Source: Perkinsus chesapeaki (taxonomy: Eukaryota > Perkinsozoa > Perkinsida > Perkinsidae). From it: DNA of 24,143 bases. The translations under genes and the position numbers were made by a program. Position 1 is the stretch's first letter. Each line of letters starts with the position of its first letter. The notes beneath the pieces were generated by a model, which searched no databases, had not been told where the DNA came from, and was given only the letters and a program-made list of their open reading frames with translations. This document shows, piece after piece, positions 7,501-22,199 of the stretch. Where the stretch lies: NCBI GenBank assembly GCA_013115145.1, contig JAAPAO010000553.1, forward strand, positions 1-24,143. The letters run 5' to 3'.

Positions 7501-10192
7501 GCATGTATCTGCAACTGCCTCGTTCTCAACAAGAATGCTGAATAGCTGGGGCCCGGCAGTAACCTCAGCGACTAGTCGGTATTCCTGAATGGTCATCACA
7601 GTGTACGTTACAAAGTCGATGAGAGTGGCTGCCGACCTCAGGAACGGTGATGTGTTCGACAAGCATGCCGTGGACCCCTTCGATATCGGCTTGCATGATA
7701 GCGTCATATCTGACCTCAAGCTGCTACCAGTAAAGTCGCCCACATCGCGGAATACCCTCCCCTAACTCCTGGTGGCGCAGCGCGCCAAAAGTCATCTACC
7801 AACGAACGCTCCTTTTGGCGCGTATCTTCACCAGTTTCTCTCATTGTGCTTGCTGCCTGATAATCACCAACAGGTTCCCTCTGGTGTTCCGGTCTTTCTC
7901 TCACTCGGATGTGCTCCCTTATCGCTTCTGAGACTGCGAGTATCTCAGAACTGGTATCCTTCACCTCCTTCTGCAATCGCGATCTAGTATCCACAAGTCT
8001 GTCAATTTCCCTTTCTTTCTCCTCGATCCTGTTGACGAGGTCGGCGTCTGCACATTTGGGCTTCGTATTTGCCAGCCATTTCATAATACCGCAGTTAGAG
8101 TATCCTATTCAGTCTTACAGTGTTCTTGGTCCTTAGCGGTCCTGTCCTTGTTCCTATTAAGTAGACCCCCAAGCTCCTCGAGACGGCGCTGCTTTCGCTC
8201 AAGTATGTTTTGTACGTCCTCGCCGCTCCCCTCAGTCGATTGACTGCATTGACTAGATTCCACTAGTTGGTGTTTCTCACTTGGAATTCCTTTTCCTAGC
8301 CGCAAGGCGTTCACGAGCTTTATTCAATGCGTCGACGTCTGTTTGGAGTTGGCTGAAATGATAACAGCGAGTACAGCGATTGATAAACGATCTGAAAGTT
8401 CGAGAGAAGGGAACAATCAGGGTACCCTCAATTAAGTGGTCAAAAATTTCAGCGACAGTTTGGCCGAGTGGTCCAAGGCGGTGGCTTTAGGCGCCATTCC
8501 GAAAGGGCGTGGGTTCGAACCCCACAGCTGTCAGTTATGCTTGACGTTTTCGCATCCCACCTTCGCGGGACTTTTACGTGGTGCTGCCAAAATACGGTAA
8601 CCTCGCTTCAGTCTACACCCTATCATAACGCCAGCGCCTTGTTAAACTGGATGTTATGGATGCCAGCAGTGCTCTCCCAGCACTCCTCACTGAAGCTTCT
8701 CCTCCTCGTCCTCTAGAATGCCTTTATTCCGGTCTATGGACAACGATAAACATTCGGCCTCTTCTTTACTAGTTTCGAGCTCAGCCTGTAAGCGTTTCAT
8801 GTCATTGGCACCTAACACAAGGTAACTAGGAAAAACAATGTAATTCCGGATGCGGCGGCGCACATTCAATCTCGGAGTGGTTTCGCAACTCGGTCCCGGC
8901 CGACAACTCCGCATGCTCCACGGCCAGAGTGTTACGCTCGGTAGCAAGTTTTGATACTGAGAAGAAGCCGCGCTGCAATCACAGTAATACGTTCGGATAC
9001 CGCGGGCTGCGAAGTCTGCTGTCTCGCGGTGGAGGCCTTCGTGGGTGTTCTTTTCTTTGTCAACTTCCATCAGCAAGTCCGCCAAGACGGCACGGTCATG
9101 CTTGAGCTCCTCGAGCACTACTTTTGCCTATCAGTAACCGAATAAATAACAGTTCACCATACCGTCGAGATCTGCCAACAGATGTCGGCGGCAATCACCT
9201 CTATTGTCAACCTCTGTGCCTCCTTGACGCAATGTTGCTTCTCTCTGTCCGCTATGACGATTTCAAGGGCCGTCTTCTCGCGGACGGCGCCCTTGAACCT
9301 GGCTACCATGATACTGCCGTCCTTAGTGACAGAAATACTCGTTCAGTTCCGCTCGGTCGGTTTCGAGCTGCTCGAGCTTGCTCCGCATTTCCTCCATAAT
9401 ATCGGATGTCTGTTCGCGCTTCTTCTTAGTTTTTTCCATCACGGCCAGCGACTCCGCACGTCTAGCAGAATCATTGCCTTTGATGCCAAAGTGCACTCAC
9501 CTTAGATCGTATACTCGAGTTCCAGATACTTCCTTCAGCAGATCGAGCCGCTTAGCATCCGAAATGAGAGCCAGCGATGAAACCTTCCCTTGTTCCACCA
9601 TATAGTATCTACGTTTAATGTGAGCTACCGTGTCTAGAAGGCAGACTCACGTCCTGCTCTTAGTGCTGATGCCAGCTGCCTCTAGCCAGCTTTCAACCTC
9701 GGCCTTTGTAGCCTGCTTGCCATCCCAGTGATATCTGTCGACTGATATTTGTCGATTAATTGAGTTGGCAAAGCTACACGTCAGTCTTTAGTGTGATAGT
9801 CCTCCTCACTGTAACTTCATGCTTGTCTACCGGAATGCGTGCATCAGTGTTGTCCAGTGTGAGCTCCACATAGGCTGAGCTCACTTGCTTTCCATGACCT
9901 GAAGGGCCCCCTGTCCTACTTAGTGAGCATCGTGTCTCTACTTTGATACAACAGTGACCTTCTCTGTTGCTCGGATACAATTCGATCGCCCCCGAGGACA
10001 AAGCGAATGGCGGAGTATCTATGCCAGAGTATCTTCGAGGTCGAGTTTGCTTCACCAATATGACACTCACATATTGCTCTTTCCGCTACCATTAAGCCCT
10101 ACGAATACGTTAACACCGGCGTGGAGATCTACTATAGTAGTTTGGTCTCTATAGGTCTTATAACCCTTTAAGGAGAGCTTCTTTAAATGCAT
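4528..10192 (-). CDS. SMC3: SMC3 cohesin subunit, copy L (canonical motifs), multi-exon
   Basis: Structural maintenance of chromosomes 3, the ATPase arm of cohesin that closes the ring with SMC1 and kleisin. Exon 1 (10071-10192) gives MHLKKLSLKGYKTYRDQT and the Walker A GLNGSGKSN. Exons 9942-10018, 9778-9910, 9651-9734 and 9501-9608 follow in frame with AIRFVLGG, SSAYVELTLDN, RRTITLKTDVYHWDGK and the Q-loop YYMVEQGKV plus EVSGTRVYD. Coiled-coil exons lead to the hinge (about 7400-7690; DIEGVHG, EYRLVAEVTAG). A second coiled coil precedes FAQINENFSNAFNELV, the signature ELSGGQKTV (about 5010-5040), Walker B FYIFDEIDAALDPQ (exon 4814-4902), exon 4697-4763 and the end exon VICTTFHSELCRVA. Stop at 4528-4530. 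Introns are mostly 30-110 nt; one of about 338 nt (8353-8690) holds a tRNA gene. Every motif expected of an active SMC3 is present. Middle coiled-coil exon borders are not all resolved. Confidence 0.88.
8454..8533 (+). tRNA. tRNA-Leu (TAG)
   Basis: 80-nt class II tRNA with discriminator A. The acceptor stem GACAGTT pairs with AGCTGTC with one G.T. The D arm GCCGAGTGGTCCAAGGC, the anticodon loop TTTAGGC (anticodon TAG, reads CUA), a long variable arm and the T arm GGGTTCGAACCCC are all present. A and B boxes look intact, there is no intron, and CCA is not encoded. It lies antisense within a long intron of SMC3 copy L. Confidence 0.93.
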
Positions 10193-10193
10193 T
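10069..10193 (-). repeat. SMC3 exon-1 block, copy in gene L
   Basis: This 125-bp block matches 16130-16254 at 124 of 125 positions. The one difference is a synonymous third base in an Asn codon. The match runs from one base before the ATG to the GT of the first 5' splice site, then both flanks diverge at once. Confidence 0.95.
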
Positions 10194-10408
10194 GGCAAAA
10201 GATGGCCCACAGAGAACAAATATATGTATATGCACCAGTACGACGCACCAGGCGGTGTACCAGGCAGCAGCCGTGCGGAAGGTCACCGCGGTTCTGGATT
10301 GTCTCGGTCGTGGTGGGCGTGTCCCCGATTAACGGAACAAAGCGGGTAACTCGGGCGGGAAACTTAATTGGAATGTTTAAAACTTGCGTGTAAGAAGCAA
10401 CAATATGA
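10193..10408. other. Spacer between the two SMC3 genes
   Basis: Only 216 bases separate the stop of copy R (10409) from the ATG of copy L (10192), both on the minus strand, so this must hold the 3' end of R and the promoter and 5' UTR of L. No distinct promoter motif is recognised. Confidence 0.4.
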
Positions 10409-16253
<5,845 letters not shown>

Positions 16254-16353
16254 TTAAGTTAATTATGAACTGACGATCAACCATCATTGACTATACTTCA
16301 ACACCGACCAAATGACCCGATTAGATACCATTCAAAGGAACAATACAACAACC

Positions 16354-17121
16354 CTAGCCGAACATCCCCGCCAACTGTTTCCGCTGCCGTACCGCCTCCG
16401 CTTTCTTTTTCTTCTCTACAACGTCCATTTCAGCTTTGACTGCCCTACACTGCAGTATATCTCCCAACACCACGAGCCCAGAGCTACCTATCAGTGGGAT
16501 CCAATGCCGCAGCCTCCTTCAAGTCTGACATAGCTTCATCATAGTCCTCTAAAACAGCACACTAGGAAGGCTTATAAGAGCAAACGACGTAAGGAGTGTT
16601 ATATTATATTATACCTCTGCCAATCCATGCCATTGCTCGACGGTAGAATGCCTTAGCAGTAGGCTCAATGTCAATAGACCTACTAGCCGCCTCAATAGCT
16701 TTACGATATCTAAATGACTTATATCCAAATTATCCATACCACACTTTCCTCAACTTTTCCTCCTTGCAGTAGCAATTAGCCATGTTCAAATGTATAGTCC
16801 GTTTAAGCTGGTTAATATCATCCAAATCCTCAGTATTATTCGCTATTGGTCCCCCAGAGCCCACCATTGCCGCCATCGTATCGGCCTCAGTTGCCTTCTG
16901 TCCAGGAACCCTCACAACTGACAACTACCATACCCCTGCCGAACACCCACCTCTACCTTTCAATTCGTTGAGGGACAAATGGTATTTAAAAAGGGTCTTC
17001 TTATAATTGCAAGCTTTGAAAAACCTGTGGAGATAATAAGCCTGATCAATAGGCCTCCACACTACTCGTTGCCGTCAGCTTTGTACGCCTTGGCGGTCTC
17101 TATAATAGTCTTCACTTCCAT
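16354..17121 (-). CDS. Small TPR co-chaperone with carboxylate-clamp residues, 6 exons
   Basis: Predicted 181-aa protein made only of a three-repeat TPR domain plus a charged C-terminal helix. Exons 17066-17121, 16957-17024, 16743-16917, 16615-16709, 16488-16548 and 16354-16444 join with GT-AG introns and sum to exactly 182 codons including stop. Repeat 1 carries YKADGNEFFK, repeat 2 HLNMANCYCK, repeat 3 TAKAFYRRAMAW then DYDEAMSDLKEAAALDP, and the tail is KKKKAEAVRQRKQLAGMFG. The pattern K-xxx-N / N / K-xxx-R matches the two-carboxylate clamp that binds the EEVD tail of Hsp70 and Hsp90 in Hop, FKBP and Cyp40. No prolyl isomerase domain is attached. The tail resembles the post-TPR helix of FKBP/Cyp40-type proteins. 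The gene is divergent from a J-domain gene 161 bp away, so shared regulation of two co-chaperones is plausible. Confidence 0.85.
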
Positions 17122-17282
17122 GGTTTCAAATTTCAATTCAACGTCGAAAGTATCAAAATCTTGCACACTTATACAATCTTGTATTTACTCAACGCATCAT
17201 TTCCGCAAGGCTCAATCTGCTGCAGATGGGTATCCTATCCCGCTGTTTGTCGCATTGCGTCCACTGTAGTTGGATTGTGTTA
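17122..17282. promoter_or_regulatory. Divergent promoter region, TPR gene / J-domain gene 1
   Basis: 161 bases separate the two start codons of genes read in opposite directions, so both promoters must lie here or overlap the genes. The part nearest the TPR gene is AT-rich; no named element is recognised. Confidence 0.45.
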
Positions 17283-19483
17283 ATGATGGCCGGGCTCCTG
17301 GCCAAGGTAGATGTAAGCCAGAACCATTACGATGTACTGGAAGTTGATGCAAGGACAGTCACACGAGCCGATATGAAAAGGAGCTTTCGGAGGTAGTATC
17401 CAAGGTTGAAGCATGCAACGGATACTCTTCCCAGGCTTTGCCTTAAGTATCATCCAGATAAAGGTGGACCTCAGGCTGCGGAACATTTTCATCGCATTAA
17501 AGTTGCCTATGATACTCTTTCTGACCCCAAGAAGAAAATGACGTAACAGAGCGTTTGGGGGGGGCAACCTGGCAACCTATGGTATCGTCAGGTTCGATCA
17601 CGCTTACTTCTATGCAAGGCATTCAGCACCGCGCAATTTTAAGCGGATCCCAGGTAGGCTCACTGGGTCTTGGATTCCCCGTCACTGTTATCAGATCCAT
17701 CCCCGTCCGAGCCTTCAACCAAGCGGCCGAGGGTCGACCAAGAGCCTCCCAATACCAGCGGGGGCTCCTCTCCTACTGGAGTGAATTCACCTACGGAAAG
17801 CAGATCAGGAAGTAGCACCAGTGCGGCCAGCTTGCTGCTATCTGGGTTGTTAGGCGTTAGTCCGCCATCGGACGATGCAGCAGTGGACGTGACAGGGCCT
17901 TTAGAGGACCTTACGATTTCAAGATTGAAATCAATAGCGAAGGTGGAGCTTTGGGCTGGCGTCTGAAGAACTTTCGTATTAGGGACGCGGGATAGATGTA
18001 GCGAAGTGCCTGGAGAAGTCCGACATGATAGCGGCCATTAGGAAAACCATTGCAGGCGGAACTGATCAGCAGCAATCTTCCAAAACGGTGACGGTGAGCC
18101 GTCGAATCTCTGGTGTGGTTAAGATGCTAAACAGGTCCCAACGGATGGTCAGGAGAAGCCTCCAGCGGACGGGAGTACAGAGAGTGATCCTGCTGTCAAT
18201 TCAAAGGAGCCTGCTGAACCTACCCCGGCCAGGCCTAGCATAGCCGGTACACAAACGGCAGAGAAAGGAAAAGGTGATATAGGGGTGGTTGGGCAGTTCT
18301 AGATTAGCGTTCAGGGGTTGAGGAGCTGTTACGTCGCCAGACGGCGTACCAGAGGGAGCTCAGCAAGCATAAGACTGAAATAGGCCTCTCCAGTGACAGT
18401 CTAAAGGTCTCCACCAGCCTCGTGGAAAAGCTCTCTAGACTTCAAAAAATATTGGATTCCTCGGCGGCTTATGCCACAGACCATACCTCAGCCCTTTTGG
18501 AGTTGCGGTCTCGCATTGGGGCCCAAGTGGCGGACTTAGGGCACGATTTAGGAGGGCACCATCCAGGCAACACTATAACCCCTCGGGGACGGTTTTCTAG
18601 TGCCATTCGGAATCATTTAACCGCATTAACATCGGGGGCGCACGCCCTGGCCGAGGCAAAGCGGGCCCTTAGTGGGCTGTCAGATCGGTTTGGTGATATT
18701 ATGAAGGATATTCAGCAGAGCGATGCAGAGCTTATTGTGAGCACTCGGGCAGTTAGCAGTGAGATCAGACGCTACCAGGAGTTACTGAATAAGATGGGGA
18801 AGGATGATACAGTGGCGGTGGGGTTATCTGTGGAGCCGGAAGCCGAGGGGCGGGAGGGTGTTAGGGAGGAGCACGGCAGCAAGAAGAAGCTGAATGTCAA
18901 TAGGCTTGCTGGGTTCAGAGACACCCCTGGCAGCAAACTCCCATTCGATAGGGGATCTACTCTTGGCAAGCCTTGGTCCGATCTGATAGCCCCTGGAGCA
19001 AGGAAGAGGCAGGCTGCTGCTAGTTCGGGTAGGAAGAAAACCCCTACTAAGAGAAGTGTCCCGACGAAGATAGAGGCGGAGAGTATCGCTCATAATGATG
19101 GGCACTCCAGCTCTACGACCACTAGTACGGCTCCTGAGGATCAAGCTGGGGATGCCAGCGGGAAGACGGCTGAAGAAGGAAAGCCGTCGAGGGCTAATGT
19201 TGAGGATTTGGCAGATGACACGGCGGCAGATGGTGGAATCATAACTGTGCGGATACCTAAGTCGTGGAAGCCTGGCCGACGGATACAGTTCCCCGCGGGT
19301 GATGGTAAAGTTCGAATGGTGCCGCCTGAGAGCTGTGTTCCTGGCGATCTAATGGTATATGATACCACGACAAAGCAACTGCGGAAACGTGGGCCACCGG
19401 CAGTGGTGCCGCTGCCGTCGGCTGGCAGGCATCTTCCGAAAGTCGTTTGGGAGGAGGGGAAGGAGTTCGTAGTTTTGGAGTAG
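17283..19483 (+). CDS. J-domain protein 1 (J + NLS-like patch + SAP-like + helical + C-terminal PG motif)
   Basis: Predicted 652-aa nuclear-type Hsp40-like protein. Exons 17283-17392, 17435-17542, 17592-17653, 17695-17942, 17983-18087, 18135-18284 and 18308-19483 sum to whole codons. The N-terminal J domain has NHYDVLEV, helix [19 protein letters not shown] with the HPD loop needed to stimulate Hsp70, and [12 protein letters not shown]. Exon 3 adds [12 protein letters not shown] basic patch STKRPRVD follows, then a Ser/Pro-rich linker and a SAP-like pair of helices, [20 protein letters not shown] followed by [13 protein letters not shown] long helical region (from about 18308) leads to a C-terminal motif IPKSWKPG...[14 protein letters not shown] (about 19250-19365). 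Function unknown beyond the J domain. ATG 17283 is followed at once by a second in-frame ATG (17286). The 23-nt intron at 18285-18307 is the least certain join. Confidence 0.82.
18285..18307 (+). other. Candidate 23-nt intron in J-domain gene 1
   Basis: GTGGTTG...GATTAG. Removing exactly these bases joins two reading frames conserved with the paralogues and skips an in-frame TAG. The same place in J-domain gene 2 has GTGGTTG...GGTTAG as the end of a 40-nt intron (20694-20733). Confidence 0.5.
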
Positions 19484-19691
19484 TAACACTAAGGTACATT
19501 ACAGTGCATTCTTATATTTTATTATTATTAAATCACTATTGCATATACCATTACAACAATAGAAGCGTCTCTCTACAGGAGCCCCAGCAGTGCTTCCTAT
19601 TGAGTTGTCTTCTCCATCACCGCACTGTGTAGGTTTGTTGTTTATTTGGCAGCCACAGAGTCGCTGCCACTAGTGAGGATCCTCTTCGCCA
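19484..19691. other. Spacer between J-domain genes 1 and 2
   Basis: 208 bases with no gene seen. An AT-rich stretch (about 19510-19560) follows the stop of gene 1 and likely belongs to its 3' end; the rest should hold the promoter of gene 2. No motif is recognised. Confidence 0.4.
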
Positions 19692-21983
19692 ATGGCCAGC
19701 TTCGATAAGGGGGACTCGGCCGCCGCCGGCGCCGCAGTTGGCAGCCATGTGGATGTAAGCCGGAACCACTATGATGTATTGGAAGTGAATGCTCGGACTG
19801 CCACCCCCGCTGATATCAGACGGAACTTTAGGAGGTACTAGGCAGGGGGCAGGGCAGGAGGGGGAGGAAGAAGAAAAGCTTATTATGCAGATTGTGCCTT
19901 AAATATCATCCAGACAAGTGCGGGGGAGACGACACTGTTGGACGCTTTCAAGAGATCAAGGTTGCCTATGATGTGTTGTCGGATCCTATGAAGAAGGCCA
20001 AGTAGGCTGCTGTAGTGTGCCATAGAAGGCAGCAACAGCACCTTTGTGTAGGTTTGATCATGTATTCTTCTACTCGAGGGGGACCGTCCCTTATAACGCT
20101 AAGAGGATCGCTGGTAAAATAGCTGCGGTGGTTGCTCGTATGTCAACAGTTCATTTCAGAACAACCAAGCGATGGTCAGCCGTCACCGAAGCGGGCGAGA
20201 ATCGACACGGGAGGGAGCGGCGCGGAATCGAGTTCGCCGCCATCGAGTCCAGCGCGACCTACAGAGGAGAGTGCAGAGGGAAGTAATAGGGGCCACGAGA
20301 AGGGGAGAACCGAACCGGCGGCGATGATGATGATAAGGCTTTGGAGCTTAGGTGTCAGCCCAGGGTCAGACTCTGCTACAGCTGCTGCGGGTGCTGGAGA
20401 TGATTCTCGTCTTGAGGAGCTTACTATACAAGAACTGAAGGCATTGGCTCGGGTAAACCTTGGAGATGGTGTTGGTGGTGGTGTAGGCCTACCGTAGGAA
20501 CGAGGCATTAACGTCACTCTTTGTATTGAGAAATCTGACATTGTCAAGGCTATCAGGAGAGGACCAGTCCAGACGGTAGTAACAGAGCTTACGGGAACTA
20601 CTTCATCTATACGTTTGCAGGCTCAATCCAAAACCAGCGGAAGCCCACCGCAGAGTGATGCTGGTGCTGCTGCTGCCAACAACCGTTTTAACAGTACGAC
20701 TGGCTTCATAGTGGTTGATACAGCTACGGTTAGGTTCGTCTTCGTTACTATCGCAGTACTGGGCATTTGAACGGGAAGCAACCCTTCGACATCAATGGTT
20801 GGGGGTATCTAATGAGAGTATTCAGGCCTCTACTGGGTTATACGAATGGGTCACGTGGCTACGGAGAGTTCTGGAGTCCTCTACAGCTTATATTAACAGT
20901 GCAACTGAGGATGTTAGAAAGATGCAAAATCGAGCTGATGCTACACGAGACAATATCGGCAAAGATACCAGACCGGCAGGTCGGCCATCACTCCCACCTG
21001 CGGGCAAGTTCGCGGGGGCGTTGGAGGCTCATCGGCACGCGGTGATGTCAAGTTTGGATACCTTTAGACGGACACAGGTTATCCTGTCCAAGCTCAATGA
21101 GGATCTTGGCAGTACCGCTCGGGCACTGAAAACGGTTGATGCCCAGCTGGTGGTCAGCGGTCGGCATATGGCGACGGAGGCGAGGCAGTTGAAGGATTCC
21201 GCGGCCAAGATCGCCGCCAGCCCGGACCTGCTGGCAGAGGCTCAGCGATATTCCCAGGCGAATAGGTCGGGGATGCCGAATCGGGTACCCTTTATGACAT
21301 CAGCGGCATCCGCGGCAGCAGCGGCAGCAGCAGGTATGCGGAATATGGCAGCGGCACGACAGTTCCAAGCTGGGGTCCACAACGCGATGCAAGGACGACA
21401 GAATTATGAGCAACAGCAGCAGCAGGCGGCTGCTGCTGCTGCAGGATCGCCAGATAGTACGACTGCTGCAGCTGCTGGTAACGAACACATTGGAGATACC
21501 TCGGTTGCTGGGATGAACCAATCGGCGACTGATAATGGTCCGGCCGCCCGTGGGACATCAACCCAAGGCCCTACTACTGGAGGTCTACGTCCAGGGAAAG
21601 TGGCTGGGATGCCTGACACTCAGGGGGCGGATACGGCTACTAATAATGATAATACTGCTGAAATTAAGAGAGAGACACCGGAAGATGATACGAATCCTGA
21701 AGGCCAGAAGGATGGGCCCTTGCCGCATATAACTGTACAGATACCAGAGAACTGGCAGCCAGGGAGCAAGATAAAGTTTACTACTGATAATGGTGCAATA
21801 AAGTTTAAGCCACCTCCAGGCTGCCGTCCCGGCGACCTTATGGACTATGATCCCAATGTGCGCAGGATCAAGGTAATGAGACAACAGCAGCAGCCGGCAG
21901 CAGCAGCAACGGCCGCCCCCAAACCCGAGCACTTTAGTAACTCCGCTGACCCTACCCCTGCTGGAGAGCCAACTGCTGCGTAG
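19692..21983 (+). CDS. J-domain protein 2, tandem paralogue with polyQ/polyA tracts
   Basis: Predicted 669 aa. Exons 19692-19834, 19891-20001, 20052-20113, 20160-20452, 20498-20575, 20621-20693 and 20734-21983 sum to whole codons, and exon 3 is 62 nt as in J gene 1. J domain: [28 protein letters not shown] (HPD present), VAYDVLSDPMKK. Then FDHVFFYSRGT, an NLS-like PSPKRARID, the SAP-like LTIQELKALARERGINVTLC with IEKSDIVKAIRR, and a helical region. An Ala/Gln-rich stretch (about 21300-21480) comes before the C-terminal motif IPENWQPG...PPPGCRPGDLMDYD (about 21735-21850), and the tail is again Q/A-rich. The C-terminal motif has two PG turns with a beta-rich look. It resembles in style the PG repeat tails seen in some protist J proteins; this is inference. 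Same strand, 208 bp after gene 1. Confidence 0.82.
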
Positions 21984-22199
21984 TATCGTTCTTTAAACGT
22001 CTCTATACTGTACATTATTGTAACATTTTCGAGTGAATTAGGAGCTCAGTGTTATCGTCTAGACTACCTGCTGGATGACCGCCGTCCTTCCGAGACTGGT
22101 CGATGTTGATAGATGATTGAGCTCAGAGATTTGCGTGCATTTGGTGAAGTGAAATGGTTGGCGGTCCTCAATATCTTCGAAGTGTACCATTGTTATTTC
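21984..22199. other. Spacer between J-domain genes 2 and 3
   Basis: 216 bases, no supported gene. The reading frame of gene 3 is open upstream to an ATG at 22113, but the ATG at 22200 gives an N-terminus of the length seen in the paralogues, so 22113-22199 is treated as leader. Confidence 0.4.

Noticed and set aside
19835-19890. G-rich first intron of J-domain gene 2 as a G-quadruplex
   Set aside because: Only three runs of three or more G are present in a short span, so a standard four-run quadruplex is not supported.
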